22,457 bases of DNA from Candidatus Parcubacteria bacterium (GTDB lineage Bacteria; Patescibacteriota; Minisyncoccia; JAHIHE01; JAGLIN01), in contig JAGLIN010000044.1 of the NCBI GenBank assembly GCA_023142975.1, positions 1 through 22,457 on the forward strand, read 5' to 3'. Shown here in pieces: positions 1 through 6,923 of this stretch. The notes under the pieces were generated by a model. The model was given only the letters and a program-made list of their open reading frames with translations, made no database searches and was not told the origin of the DNA. Both the position numbers and the translations under genes were made by a program. Each line of letters begins with the position of its first letter. Position 1 is the stretch's first letter.

Positions 1-51
1 CAGACATTTTTTTCTAAAGCTTCGCTTTTAGAAAAAAATTCTGGGATGACA
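1..51. repeat. Dispersed-type palindrome, cut by the window edge
   Basis: The left arm (1-20) pairs with the right arm (24-43) around the short loop at about 21-23, with small bulges; the core is CTAAAGC facing GCTTTTAG, flanked by a T-run on the left and an A-run on the right. The right arm continues as GGATGACA (44-51), whose partner would lie just left of position 1. On both strands the T-run comes first and the A-run last, so this is not an intrinsic terminator for rfbB. It resembles the intergenic palindromes with GTCATCCC/GGGATGAC ends found in several bacteria; that link is from memory. Confidence 0.55.
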
Positions 52-77
52 AAAAAATGAAAGGTGAAAAAGTTTAC

Positions 78-1082
78 CTACCTCTCTCCATATTGCTTCT
101 CATAATACTTCCCGAATTCTTCCTGCTTCAATTTTCTCCACCAATCTTTATTTTCTAAATACCACGCAATAGTTTTCTTCATCGCTTCTTCAAACGAGTG
201 TTTGGGTTCCCAACCGATTTTTTTCGCTTTTTCTATATCCAAAGCGTAGCGAAAATCGTGTCCTAATCTATCTTCTACATATTCAATCTGTGATTCGTCT
301 TTTCCAAGTTCATTCAAAATAATTTTAGTCAATTCTAAATTAGTCTTTTCGTTTCCGCCGCCGATATTATAAATCTCACCGATTTCTCCATTATGCAAAA
401 CAGTGTCTATTCCTTCGCAGTTGTCAAGAACAAAAATCCAATCTCTAATATTTTTTCCCGTTCCATAAAGAGGAACTTTTTTGCCTTCTAAAATGTTGCT
501 GATAAAAAGAGGTATCACTTTTTCTGGATATTCATAAGGACCGTAATTATTTGAGGAACGAGTGATAATAATAGGAAGAGAGAAGGTCTTAAAATAAGAT
601 CTTGCTAATAAATCAGAGCTTGCCTTTGAAGCGGAGTAAGGACTGTTTGGCATTAAGATGTCTTCTTCTTTAAATTTCCCATTTTCTATGCTTCCGTAAG
701 TCTCGTCGGTGCTAATATGCAAAAATCTTTCTATTCCAAATTTTTTTGCTGTTTCAAGTAAAATATGCGTTCCTAAAACATTTGTTTTTATAAAAGCGTA
801 TGGATCTAAAATTGATCGGTCCACATGAGTTTCGGCGGCAAAATGAATTATAAAATCTGGTTTTTCGTTTTCAAATATTTCAGTGACTTTTTCTTTATCG
901 CAAATATCGCCTTTGATAAATTTATAATTCGGATTGTTTTCAACTTCTTTCAGATTATCTAAATTTCCGCAATAAGTCAACTTATCTAAATTGACAATTT
1001 TGTAATCTGGATATTTTCCTAAAATATAGTGAATAAAGTTAGAACCGATAAATCCCGCTCCGCCAGTGATGAGTAGTTTCAT
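78..1082 (-). CDS. rfbB: dTDP-glucose 4,6-dehydratase
   Basis: This enzyme converts dTDP-glucose to dTDP-4-keto-6-deoxyglucose, the second step of dTDP-L-rhamnose synthesis for surface polysaccharide, in the cytoplasm. The protein is 334 aa, normal for the family. It has the NAD-binding GGAGFIG at residues 7-13, the dehydratase triad STDETYG at 124-130 (T125, D126, E127), and YSASK (Y149, K153) of the extended short-chain dehydrogenase fold. The start is the only sensible ATG, since the Rossmann strand begins directly after it. It lies 13 nt downstream of the abiEii stop on the same strand with no Shine-Dalgarno site, so it may be partly read from the abiE promoter. rfbD, a later step of the same pathway, is at 10319-11170 on the other strand; rfbA and rfbC are not in this window. 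Confidence 0.96.
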   Translation of the reverse strand: MKLLITGGAGFIGSNFIHYILGKYPDYKIVNLDKLTYCGNLDNLKEVENNPNYKFIKGDICDKEKVTEIFENEKPDFIIHFAAETHVDRSILDPYAFIKTNVLGTHILLETAKKFGIERFLHISTDETYGSIENGKFKEEDILMPNSPYSASKASSDLLARSYFKTFSLPIIITRSSNNYGPYEYPEKVIPLFISNILEGKKVPLYGTGKNIRDWIFVLDNCEGIDTVLHNGEIGEIYNIGGGNEKTNLELTKIILNELGKDESQIEYVEDRLGHDFRYALDIEKAKKIGWEPKHSFEEAMKKTIAWYLENKDWWRKLKQEEFGKYYEKQYGER

Positions 1083-1095
1083 AATTATCTGTTAT

Positions 1096-1788
1096 TTAAA
1101 TTACGCTCAGATAGTTTTTAATCTTGAAAATAAGATTTGTTTTCAAATTCTTTTTTGTCCAATCTTTTTGCTTTTCAGACAATACCTCGCCTAAGCCGTC
1201 TAAAATCATCTTTTCTTTTACTTCTTTTTCAATAAATTTAATTAAATATTGCAAATACTTTTTTAGGTTTTTACCCGTTCTTAATTTTATAATTCGCTCA
1301 TTTATGTCCCAATTTTTCTCAAAAAAATAATCAAGATCAAATAAATCGCGATTGGCTATTCTTTTTCTTTCTGTCACTGCAACCAATTTGTGAGCAAACA
1401 TATTTTCTGGAATCATCGTTAATACCGAAATTCCCAAAAAGTTTTTTATTTCAAAATCATCTTGATAATCACGAACAGAAATTTCTATCTTTATTTTTTG
1501 CAATCCTTTCTCATAACTAAGCATTATAAAAATTGTTCTTCTTTTTATTCTTGCTTCGTCTACTGTTCCATATTTTTTGGCAATAATTTTTATTTTATCA
1601 AAAACCTCATTCTGCTTATCGGTGTTTAATAAATTGAAATCCAAATCGGTAGAAAATCTTGGCAAATTGTAAAATAAATAACAGGCCGTGCCGCCTTTAA
1701 AGCCCAAAGCAGGAGCTAATAAATTATTGCTGTAAATATCTTTTAGAATATTTTTTAAAATGATTTCGTGCTTTTGCCTGTTTAACAT
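1096..1788 (-). CDS. abiEii: AbiEii-type nucleotidyltransferase toxin
   Basis: This is the toxin half of an AbiE type IV toxin-antitoxin pair: a DNA polymerase beta-fold nucleotidyltransferase that, in studied members, blocks growth by modifying RNA. The 230-aa protein has the motifs in order: GGT at residues 32-34, RFSTDLDF at 44-51 (D48 and D50 as metal ligands), a third acidic strand IKIEISVRDY near 100, and a C-terminal K-x-x-x-x-T-E-R-K-R-I-x-N-R-D-L-F-D-L motif. All key residues appear intact. Its ATG lies inside the end of abiEi (7-nt overlap), which implies translational coupling with the antitoxin made first. rfbB follows 13 nt later. The AbiEii/AbiGii family call is firm; whether the role is phage abortive infection or stabilisation cannot be told from sequence. 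Confidence 0.9.
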   Translation of the reverse strand: MLNRQKHEIILKNILKDIYSNNLLAPALGFKGGTACYLFYNLPRFSTDLDFNLLNTDKQNEVFDKIKIIAKKYGTVDEARIKRRTIFIMLSYEKGLQKIKIEISVRDYQDDFEIKNFLGISVLTMIPENMFAHKLVAVTERKRIANRDLFDLDYFFEKNWDINERIIKLRTGKNLKKYLQYLIKFIEKEVKEKMILDGLGEVLSEKQKDWTKKNLKTNLIFKIKNYLSVI

Positions 1789-2348
1789 AAATTTTTATAT
1801 TTCGCTAATCTTTCCAGAAAATTTTTGTTATTATAAATCTTCCCTATTTCCGCGCATTCTTTCCAGTCAATATTATTTAAATTATCAAAGTAATAATTTT
1901 TATTTAAATAAATTAAATCCAGAAAAGCTCTTTCCTTGCTGGCCACCGCATAATTATTAAAAGAAATTATCCCCGTTTGATTGTATAAAACTTCATCTTT
2001 AATTTTTCTATAATTATATTTAACGCTGTCGCAAACATAGTTTCTGTTCAAATTGCTGACGCAAGCAATTTCTTCACTATATTGAAAAATACACCCTTCT
2101 TGTCTCAAAACAGTTTCTAAACTCACATACGAAGGATGTTTTAATTTTCCAGCTAATTCGTATTTATTGTATTTATCATCCACGCTATAAATACCATAAT
2201 GAAGTTTCTGAATTTTTTTCTCTTTTGTTAAATAATAAATTTTAGATTTTAAAGTATCCTTATTTTTAATTTCCCACAAGATAGCCAGATCTTTAGTATC
2301 AAATACTGTTCTTTTACTTTTTAATAATTTAACTATTGAATTTTCCAT
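1782..2348 (-). CDS. abiEi: AbiEi-type antitoxin / transcriptional repressor
   Basis: This 188-aa protein has the layout of AbiEi antitoxins. The N-terminal winged helix-turn-helix covers about residues 1-60, with the wing reading KKIQKLHYGIYSV. A mixed domain with the typical YVSLETVLRQEG segment follows at about 93-104, then a later ASKERAFLDLIYL motif. In characterised AbiE systems the antitoxin does not bind the toxin but represses the operon by binding inverted repeats in its promoter. That fits the 16-bp inverted repeat placed on the -10 box 5 bp upstream of this start. It overlaps abiEii by 7 nt. No Shine-Dalgarno site is seen before the ATG. Confidence 0.87.
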   Translation of the reverse strand: MENSIVKLLKSKRTVFDTKDLAILWEIKNKDTLKSKIYYLTKEKKIQKLHYGIYSVDDKYNKYELAGKLKHPSYVSLETVLRQEGCIFQYSEEIACVSNLNRNYVCDSVKYNYRKIKDEVLYNQTGIISFNNYAVASKERAFLDLIYLNKNYYFDNLNNIDWKECAEIGKIYNNKNFLERLAKYKNLC

Positions 2349-2352
2349 AAGT

Positions 2353-2414
2353 GTATATTAAAAGTAATCATAAATCATTACTTTTAGTATACATTATAAA
2401 TAATAATTTATCAA
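2353..2414 (-). promoter_or_regulatory. abiE promoter with overlapping operator palindrome
   Basis: Read on the minus strand, TTGATA (2409-2414) is followed after 17 bp by TATACT (2386-2391), a good sigma-70-like promoter. Two 16-nt arms, 2377-2392 and 2353-2368, form an inverted repeat with one mismatch and an 8-nt spacer. The first arm covers the -10 box; the second lies between the expected transcript start (about 2379) and the abiEi ATG at 2348. Binding by the AbiEi winged helix would block the polymerase, so autorepression is inferred. The same repeat could also fold in the mRNA just before the start codon. Confidence 0.78.
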
Positions 2415-2631
2415 ACATATTTGTCCTGCGTATTTTTATTATTTTTATTCTATCAGAGAAATATATTTTTGGCAAAAAAAAGACACCTGCCAAATTCGCA
2501 TTGCAAAGAACATAGTTCTTGTCTGCAGGATTTCCAGGTTCTGGTTTAGAGGTAAGAAGAAATATTGGCTCCCCTTCCTTGTCCACACTTTTAACAAGAA
2601 CGACAAAGCCTTTTCCAACTTCTTCCAGCAT
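2368..2631 (-). CDS. Hypothetical protein, 87 aa (doubtful)
   Basis: No family is recognised. Residues 1-56 look protein-like (VLVKSVDKEGEPIFLLTSK, then a GNPADKNYVLCNANLAGVFF stretch). The last 30 residues are read from AT-rich DNA that also holds the abiE promoter and one operator arm, so the natural stop may have been lost. The reading frame stays open upstream of this ATG, across the end of the 80-aa gene, with no usable ATG, GTG or TTG. A truncated or frame-damaged N-terminus is therefore possible. It probably shares the transcript of the 80-aa gene. A competing TTG-started ORF in another frame (2445-2654) looks less protein-like. Confidence 0.4.
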   Translation of the reverse strand: MLEEVGKGFVVLVKSVDKEGEPIFLLTSKPEPGNPADKNYVLCNANLAGVFFLPKIYFSDRIKIIKIRRTNMFDKLLFIMYTKSNDL

Positions 2632-2687
2632 AACTTGTGTCCAGCCACCTTCAACTTCTCTTTTATTGGTTTTGACTCTTACGGCAA

Positions 2688-2930
2688 TTACCCTGAAAAT
2701 GCCCCATCTGGTCTTCCGAGATAGTCGCCATTATCTTGTATTCCCCAAGGTTTTGCTTCGGACAGTGGAATCTTCTCAACGGTCATTTCTTCATTTGCCT
2801 TCCTTTGGAACAGTAACCATCCACGCCAGCAACTGCAATATTGCTCTACTATTTCATCCTGATAATGTGTCTGCGTGACGAATGTTCCACTTCCGCCACA
2901 AATTGGGCAAGGTACTTTCTTTTCGTTCAT
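2688..2930 (-). CDS. Small zinc-ribbon-like protein, 80 aa
   Basis: The N-terminus carries CPICGGSG (C8, C11) and a CSC pair (C32, C34), which resembles half of a DnaJ-type CxxCxGxG zinc module. A single small zinc ribbon is likely; the function is unknown. The remaining 45 residues are hydrophilic, with no membrane segment. Expression is well supported: a TTGACA/extended -10 promoter lies at 2992-3020, and AGGAG (2940-2944) sits 9 nt before the ATG, one of the few good Shine-Dalgarno sites in the window. Base composition here (about 2500-2930) is visibly richer in G+C than the neighbouring genes, which hints at separate origin. The 87-aa ORF follows on the same strand. Confidence 0.68.
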   Translation of the reverse strand: MNEKKVPCPICGGSGTFVTQTHYQDEIVEQYCSCWRGWLLFQRKANEEMTVEKIPLSEAKPWGIQDNGDYLGRPDGAFSG

Positions 2931-2991
2931 TTCTTTATGCTCCTATATTTTTATTTCTGTTTCGTATTAGGTTCATTCCTAAGCTACCAAA

Positions 2992-3020
2992 AAAATAACA
3001 CCTATTTCCAAAAATGTCAA
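2992..3020 (-). promoter_or_regulatory. Promoter of the 80-aa zinc-ribbon gene
   Basis: On the minus strand a consensus TTGACA (3015-3020) is followed after 17 bp by TATTTT (2992-2997). This is preceded by TG plus one base, giving an extended -10. The expected start near 2985 leaves a leader of about 55 nt ending in AGGAG. A small stem TTAGG/CCTAA lies in the leader. Confidence 0.62.
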
Positions 3021-3043
3021 TAGGCGCAAGCTTAAATTTTATT

Positions 3044-5656
3044 TTATTTCAAAACATCCAACTCCAAAACAATTTCCTCTTTCTCTACATCAATTTTAAC
3101 AAGATCTTTTTCTTTAATTTCTCCTTCAATAATTTTCAAAGCAAGCTTATCCAGTATCTCGTTTTGAATAATTCTTTTTAACGGCCTTGCGCCGTAAGAC
3201 GGTTCATATCCCTTAGAAGCAATAAATTCTTTCGCTTTTTGGCTCACCTCTATCTTTATATTCTGTTTCGCTAACCTTCTGGAAATGAAATCTATCTGCA
3301 GTTCCACAATTTGAGCGATTTCTTTTTTATTTAAAGAATGGAAAATTACAATTTCATCAAGACGGTTTAAAAACTCCGGCTTAAAATAATTTTTCAATTC
3401 CGCTTTTATTTTATTTTCAAATTCTTTTTCGTCTATGTTTTTTTCTGAAGAATATTCTTGGATAGACTCATTCCCAATATTTGAAGTCATTATTAAAATA
3501 GTGTTCTTAAAATTTACAATCCTGCCTTTAGCATCGGTCAATCTTCCGTTATCAAGTATTTGTAAAAATATATTAAACACTTCTGGATGCGCTTTTTCAA
3601 TCTCGTCAAAAAGAATAACTGAATACGGCCTTTTTCTAATTGCTTCCGTCAATTGTCCGCCTTCTTCAAATCCGATATATCCAGGAGGAGAGCCAATCAT
3701 TTTGGAGACAGCGTGGCGTTCCATATATTCGCTCATATCAATTCTGATCATTGCCTCCTCGTCATTGAACATAAACTCAGCCAGTGCTTTCGCCAATTCT
3801 GTTTTACCCACTCCTGTCGGACCCATAAAGATAAAAGATCCGATTGGTTTATTCTCTTCGGCGATGCCGGCTCTGCTCCTACGCACCGCGTTTGAGACAA
3901 CCGCGACTGCTTTTCTTTGTCCAATAATTCTCTTTGAAATTTCCTCTTCCATTTTCGCAAGTTTTTTAGATTCCTCTTGCAGCATTTTAGTAACCGCGAT
4001 TCCTGTCCAGCGAGAAACGATTTTGGCAACATCTTCTTCCGTGACTTCCTCTTTTAAAATTGGGCGACTGCCTTGAATCTTAATAAGTTTTTTTTGCTGC
4101 TCTTTAATTTTCTTTTCCAGTTCTGGAATTTTTCCGTATCTAATTTCGGCGACTTCTTGCAAATTGGATTTTCCTTCAAAAATTTCCGCTTCTTGCCTTA
4201 ATTTATCTATTTCCTTTTTTGAATTTCTTATATTTAAAATTATTTCTTTTTCGTTTTTCCATTGAACTTCCAGATCTTTATTTTTTTCTTTTAAATCGGC
4301 AATTATTTTTTCAAGTTTTTTTAATCTACTCTTCGCTTTCTTGTCTTTTTCTTTCTGAAGAGCCTTTTTTTCAATTTCAAATCTAACAAGATCTCTTTTC
4401 ACATTATCAAGCTCAATCGGCATACTGTCAATTTCCATCCGCAGCGCTGAAGCAGCTTCGTCCATTAAATCCACCGCTTTATCTGGGAGAAATCTATCAG
4501 AAATATAACGCGAAGACAAGATTGCGGCGTTAACCAAAGCGGAATCAGTTATTCTTACGCCATGATGGACTTCATATTTTTCTTTAATCCCTCTCAAAAT
4601 TGAAATTGTATCTTCCACGCTTGGCTCATTAACATAAACCGGCTGAAATCTCCTTTCTAAAGCAGCGTCTTTTTCTATATACTTTTGATACTCTTTTAAA
4701 GTCGTTGCTCCGACTGCGTGTAATTTTCCTCTTGCCAAAGCAGGTTTCAACATATTTGACGCATCCATAGATCCTTCTGTAGCGCCTGCTCCAACTAAAG
4801 TGTGAAGTTCGTCGATAAATAAGATGATTTTTCCCTGCGATTGTTCAATTTCTTTTAACATTGCTTTTAATCGCTCTTCAAATTCTCCTCTAAACTTTGT
4901 TCCAGCAACTAACGAGCCAAGATCCAGAGAAATCAAATCTTTATTTTTTAAACTCTCTGGCACATCGCCAGCAATTATTCTTTGCGCAAGCCCTTCGGCA
5001 ATAGCTGTTTTTCCAGTTCCCGCTTCGCCGATCAGAACAGGATTATTTTTTGTTCTTCTGGAAAGCACTTGCATCACTCTTCTTATTTCATCATCCCTTC
5101 CAATAACAGGATCAAGTTTTTTTTCTTTTGCGAGCTTTGTAAGATTTTGCGCGTATTTTTCCAAAACTTGAAATTTGCTTTCTGGTTCCGTGTCCGTAAC
5201 TCTTTGAGATCCCCTTACTTCAGCAAGAACTTTTAAAATATTTTCATAATTAACTTTATGTTTGCCAAGTATTCTTTTAACTTCTCCATCCGTTTCAACC
5301 ATTGCTAATAAAATATGCTCTGTGCTTATAAAATCGTCTTTTAATTTTTTTACTTCCTTATCTGAATTTTCCAAAACCTGTCCCAGATACGGCGTTAGAT
5401 AAACTTGTCCAGCAACTGAAGAAGATGGTTGAACTTTAGGAATTTTTTTAATTGCTTCATCAACTTCGGATTCCAAAAAACTTATTTGAACATCCAATTT
5501 GTTTAGAACTGACAAAACAACTCCGCCTTCTTGTTTTATCAAAGACAAAACAAGATGCAAAGTGTCAACCTGTTGCTGCGCATAATCAGAAGCAAGGGTT
5601 TGCGCCGCGGCAATCGCTTCTTGTGATTTGGTTGTAAATTTGTTTGGGTTAATCAT
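3044..5656 (-). CDS. clpB: ATP-dependent disaggregase ClpB (Hsp100)
   Basis: ClpB is a hexameric AAA+ unfoldase that threads aggregated proteins through its pore and hands them to DnaK. The 870 aa match the full-length family. In order there are the N-domain (about 1-150), NBD1 with Walker A GEAGTGKT (210-217) and Walker B IILFIDE (277-283), and an arginine-finger region ERRF (334-337). A charged coiled-coil middle domain (about 410-530) is followed by NBD2 with Walker A GPTGVGKT (612-619) and Walker B VILFDE (680-685). The C-terminal domain has the GARPLKRIIQ sensor-2 motif. The long middle domain and the lack of a ClpP-binding IGF-type loop argue for ClpB rather than ClpA or ClpC. It stands alone, with a promoter directly before the ATG and no CIRCE repeat visible. 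Confidence 0.97.
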   Translation of the reverse strand: MINPNKFTTKSQEAIAAAQTLASDYAQQQVDTLHLVLSLIKQEGGVVLSVLNKLDVQISFLESEVDEAIKKIPKVQPSSSVAGQVYLTPYLGQVLENSDKEVKKLKDDFISTEHILLAMVETDGEVKRILGKHKVNYENILKVLAEVRGSQRVTDTEPESKFQVLEKYAQNLTKLAKEKKLDPVIGRDDEIRRVMQVLSRRTKNNPVLIGEAGTGKTAIAEGLAQRIIAGDVPESLKNKDLISLDLGSLVAGTKFRGEFEERLKAMLKEIEQSQGKIILFIDELHTLVGAGATEGSMDASNMLKPALARGKLHAVGATTLKEYQKYIEKDAALERRFQPVYVNEPSVEDTISILRGIKEKYEVHHGVRITDSALVNAAILSSRYISDRFLPDKAVDLMDEAASALRMEIDSMPIELDNVKRDLVRFEIEKKALQKEKDKKAKSRLKKLEKIIADLKEKNKDLEVQWKNEKEIILNIRNSKKEIDKLRQEAEIFEGKSNLQEVAEIRYGKIPELEKKIKEQQKKLIKIQGSRPILKEEVTEEDVAKIVSRWTGIAVTKMLQEESKKLAKMEEEISKRIIGQRKAVAVVSNAVRRSRAGIAEENKPIGSFIFMGPTGVGKTELAKALAEFMFNDEEAMIRIDMSEYMERHAVSKMIGSPPGYIGFEEGGQLTEAIRKRPYSVILFDEIEKAHPEVFNIFLQILDNGRLTDAKGRIVNFKNTILIMTSNIGNESIQEYSSEKNIDEKEFENKIKAELKNYFKPEFLNRLDEIVIFHSLNKKEIAQIVELQIDFISRRLAKQNIKIEVSQKAKEFIASKGYEPSYGARPLKRIIQNEILDKLALKIIEGEIKEKDLVKIDVEKEEIVLELDVLK

Positions 5657-5662
5657 GGTGTT

Positions 5663-5692
5663 ATTTTAACATATAAATAATATTTTAGACAA
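5663..5692 (-). promoter_or_regulatory. clpB promoter, leaderless geometry
   Basis: On the minus strand TTGTCT (5687-5692) is followed after 18 bp by TAAAAT (5663-5668), preceded by TG plus one base (extended -10). Only 6 nt separate this -10 box from the clpB ATG (5654-5656). Transcription would therefore start at or next to the start codon, and there is no Shine-Dalgarno site. Confidence 0.55.
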
Positions 5693-5759
5693 TAACTCAA
5701 TAGCAATAGTGTCAAATAGCAAGTACGGCGGTGTTGCTTATCACAACTTGTACGACTAC

Positions 5760-5789
5760 TTGATACTTTCTGCTATTTTGTGGTATAAT
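5760..5789 (+). promoter_or_regulatory. Promoter of the pilin/protease operon
   Basis: TTGATA (5760-5765), an 18-bp spacer and a perfect TATAAT (5784-5789) preceded by TGG make this the strongest promoter in the window. The transcript start near 5796 rules out the upstream ATG at 5709 and selects the ATG at 5805. Nested inverted-repeat pieces surround the -35 box: AATAGCA (5715-5721) facing TGCTATT (5771-5777), and CAAGTA (5720-5725) facing TACTTG (5757-5762). They may be an operator. Confidence 0.8.
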
Positions 5790-5804
5790 TTAAAAAAACA
5801 AAGT

Positions 5805-6302
5805 ATGAAAATGTTTAGAAAAATTATTTTGCTCATAATTCTATTTGCTATTCCATTGCCGACAATTCTTATTTCAAATAAATTTGGATTTTCAAACAGA
5901 GTTATTCAAACAGCTAATGCTCAAGTTCCTTCCGTTTGCGGGGACGGTGTCATTTCTGATAAAGAAAAATGTGATACAGACGGAAACATGGGATGCGTTA
6001 ATCCAAACGAGCCGTTTTGCAACGGAAGATGCACTTTCTGTGTTTGTTCAGAATCAAGACTTGTTTTCCTTGACAAACCAATTATATGCACGATTCAAGA
6101 TTTAATTTTATTTCTTCTTTCAATTATCGGAGGTGTTGCTTTGCTAATGTTTGTTTTTAGCGGGATACTTTATGTTTTTGCTGGTGGAAATCTTGATGCC
6201 CAGAGTAAGGCAAAAAGAACTTTCAATTACGCTATTATAGGCCTTATTTTTGTTTTGATATCTTATGCTATTATAAGAATTATAACAGATGTAAGCGTTT
6301 AA
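5805..6302 (+). CDS. T4SS-pilin-like membrane protein with Cys-rich ectodomain
   Basis: The 165-aa protein begins with a signal peptide (hydrophobic 7-24, probable cleavage after ANA near 39). A short Cys-rich region with the CGDGVISDKEKCD motif (45-57) follows; it is like the Myxococcus-type cysteine-rich repeat. Then come two membrane helices (about 100-126 and 141-160) joined by the loop AGGNLDAQSKAKRTF. The two-helix unit matches the TrbC/VirB2-like, Mbov_0395-type pilin family common in CPR genomes. The start is set by the promoter at 5760-5789; an in-frame ATG at 5709 would lie upstream of that promoter. The next gene, 15 nt on, repeats the two-helix unit, so this is a tandem duplication. 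A role as a surface or secretion-system subunit is inferred. Confidence 0.78.
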   Translation: MKMFRKIILLIILFAIPLPTILISNKFGFSNRVIQTANAQVPSVCGDGVISDKEKCDTDGNMGCVNPNEPFCNGRCTFCVCSESRLVFLDKPIICTIQDLILFLLSIIGGVALLMFVFSGILYVFAGGNLDAQSKAKRTFNYAIIGLIFVLISYAIIRIITDVSV

Positions 6303-6317
6303 AATAAATAAATATTT

Positions 6318-6875
6318 ATGAATCTTACAAAATTTGATAAACCAATTGCTGATATTTTCAGCGAAGCTTCATTATTCTTGCTCTCAATTGTTGGAGGCAT
6401 TGCTCTTCTGGTGATTGTTATCAGCGGCATACTTTACATTTTTGCTGGCGCAAATCCAGAAGCGCAAAATAAAGCGAAAGGGACCGCAACTAAAGCTATT
6501 ATAGGACTTATGTTTGTTTTAGCATCTTACGCTATTATAAATCAAATATCTTATGTATCTACAGATATTCAAATAAGTATCGTTAGCGCTACTGTTGTTC
6601 CAACCTCGGGAGTTCCGCTTGTGACATTTACAATAAAAGCGACCATAACATCTAATGTCGGCGTTGATGTGACAACAACAAGAGCAAGCATCCAGAATCC
6701 CAATGAAACTGAAACGGCTAATATTTTATTAACTGATAATGGTGTTGCTCCTGACTTGGTAGCAGGGGATAATATTTACAGCGGAAGCTGGACATCGTCT
6801 GTTGTTGGTTCGTATTTTGTGGATATAACCGCTTGTAATACAGATGGGGTTTGTAGGGAAGTTGAGGATATATAA
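6318..6875 (+). CDS. T4SS-pilin-like protein with C-terminal beta-sandwich
   Basis: This 185-aa protein has the same two-helix unit as its upstream neighbour (helices about 19-43 and 58-78; LLSIVGGIALLVIVISGILY aligns with the upstream copy). It lacks the signal peptide and Cys-rich part. After the second helix it carries a domain of about 100 residues (86-185), ending in LTDNGVAPDLVAGDNIYSGSW (138-158) and a beta strand. That D/G-rich loop is like the Ca-binding loops of the choice-of-anchor-X type Ig-like domain. The same module occurs twice in the next protein, so the two are likely partners. It is 15 nt after the previous gene and shares its promoter. The domain names are from family knowledge; assembly into a pilus is not shown. 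Confidence 0.75.
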   Translation: MNLTKFDKPIADIFSEASLFLLSIVGGIALLVIVISGILYIFAGANPEAQNKAKGTATKAIIGLMFVLASYAIINQISYVSTDIQISIVSATVVPTSGVPLVTFTIKATITSNVGVDVTTTRASIQNPNETETANILLTDNGVAPDLVAGDNIYSGSWTSSVVGSYFVDITACNTDGVCREVEDI

Positions 6876-6923
6876 TAACAAAGTAATTAAATTTTGATTA
6901 TTTTTTATAATTAATATACATAT

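Noticed and set aside
1..51. Intrinsic terminator of rfbB
   Set aside because: On both strands the T-run precedes and the A-run follows the stem, the reverse of a terminator.
2445..2654. 69-aa minus-strand ORF started by TTG
   Set aside because: It overlaps the 87-aa frame, which reads more like a protein, and has no start signal of its own.
2631..2750. 80-aa and 87-aa ORFs as one frameshifted gene
   Set aside because: The frames overlap in the right direction, but the 80-aa end looks natural and no slippery run or homologue supports fusion.
5709..5804. N-terminal extension of the first pilin-like protein from the ATG at 5709
   Set aside because: The extension runs through the TTGATA/TATAAT promoter (5760-5789); the signal peptide starts naturally at 5805.
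5657..5804. CIRCE heat-shock operator before clpB
   Set aside because: The TTAGCACTC/GAGTGCTAA pattern is not present; the repeats there are different.
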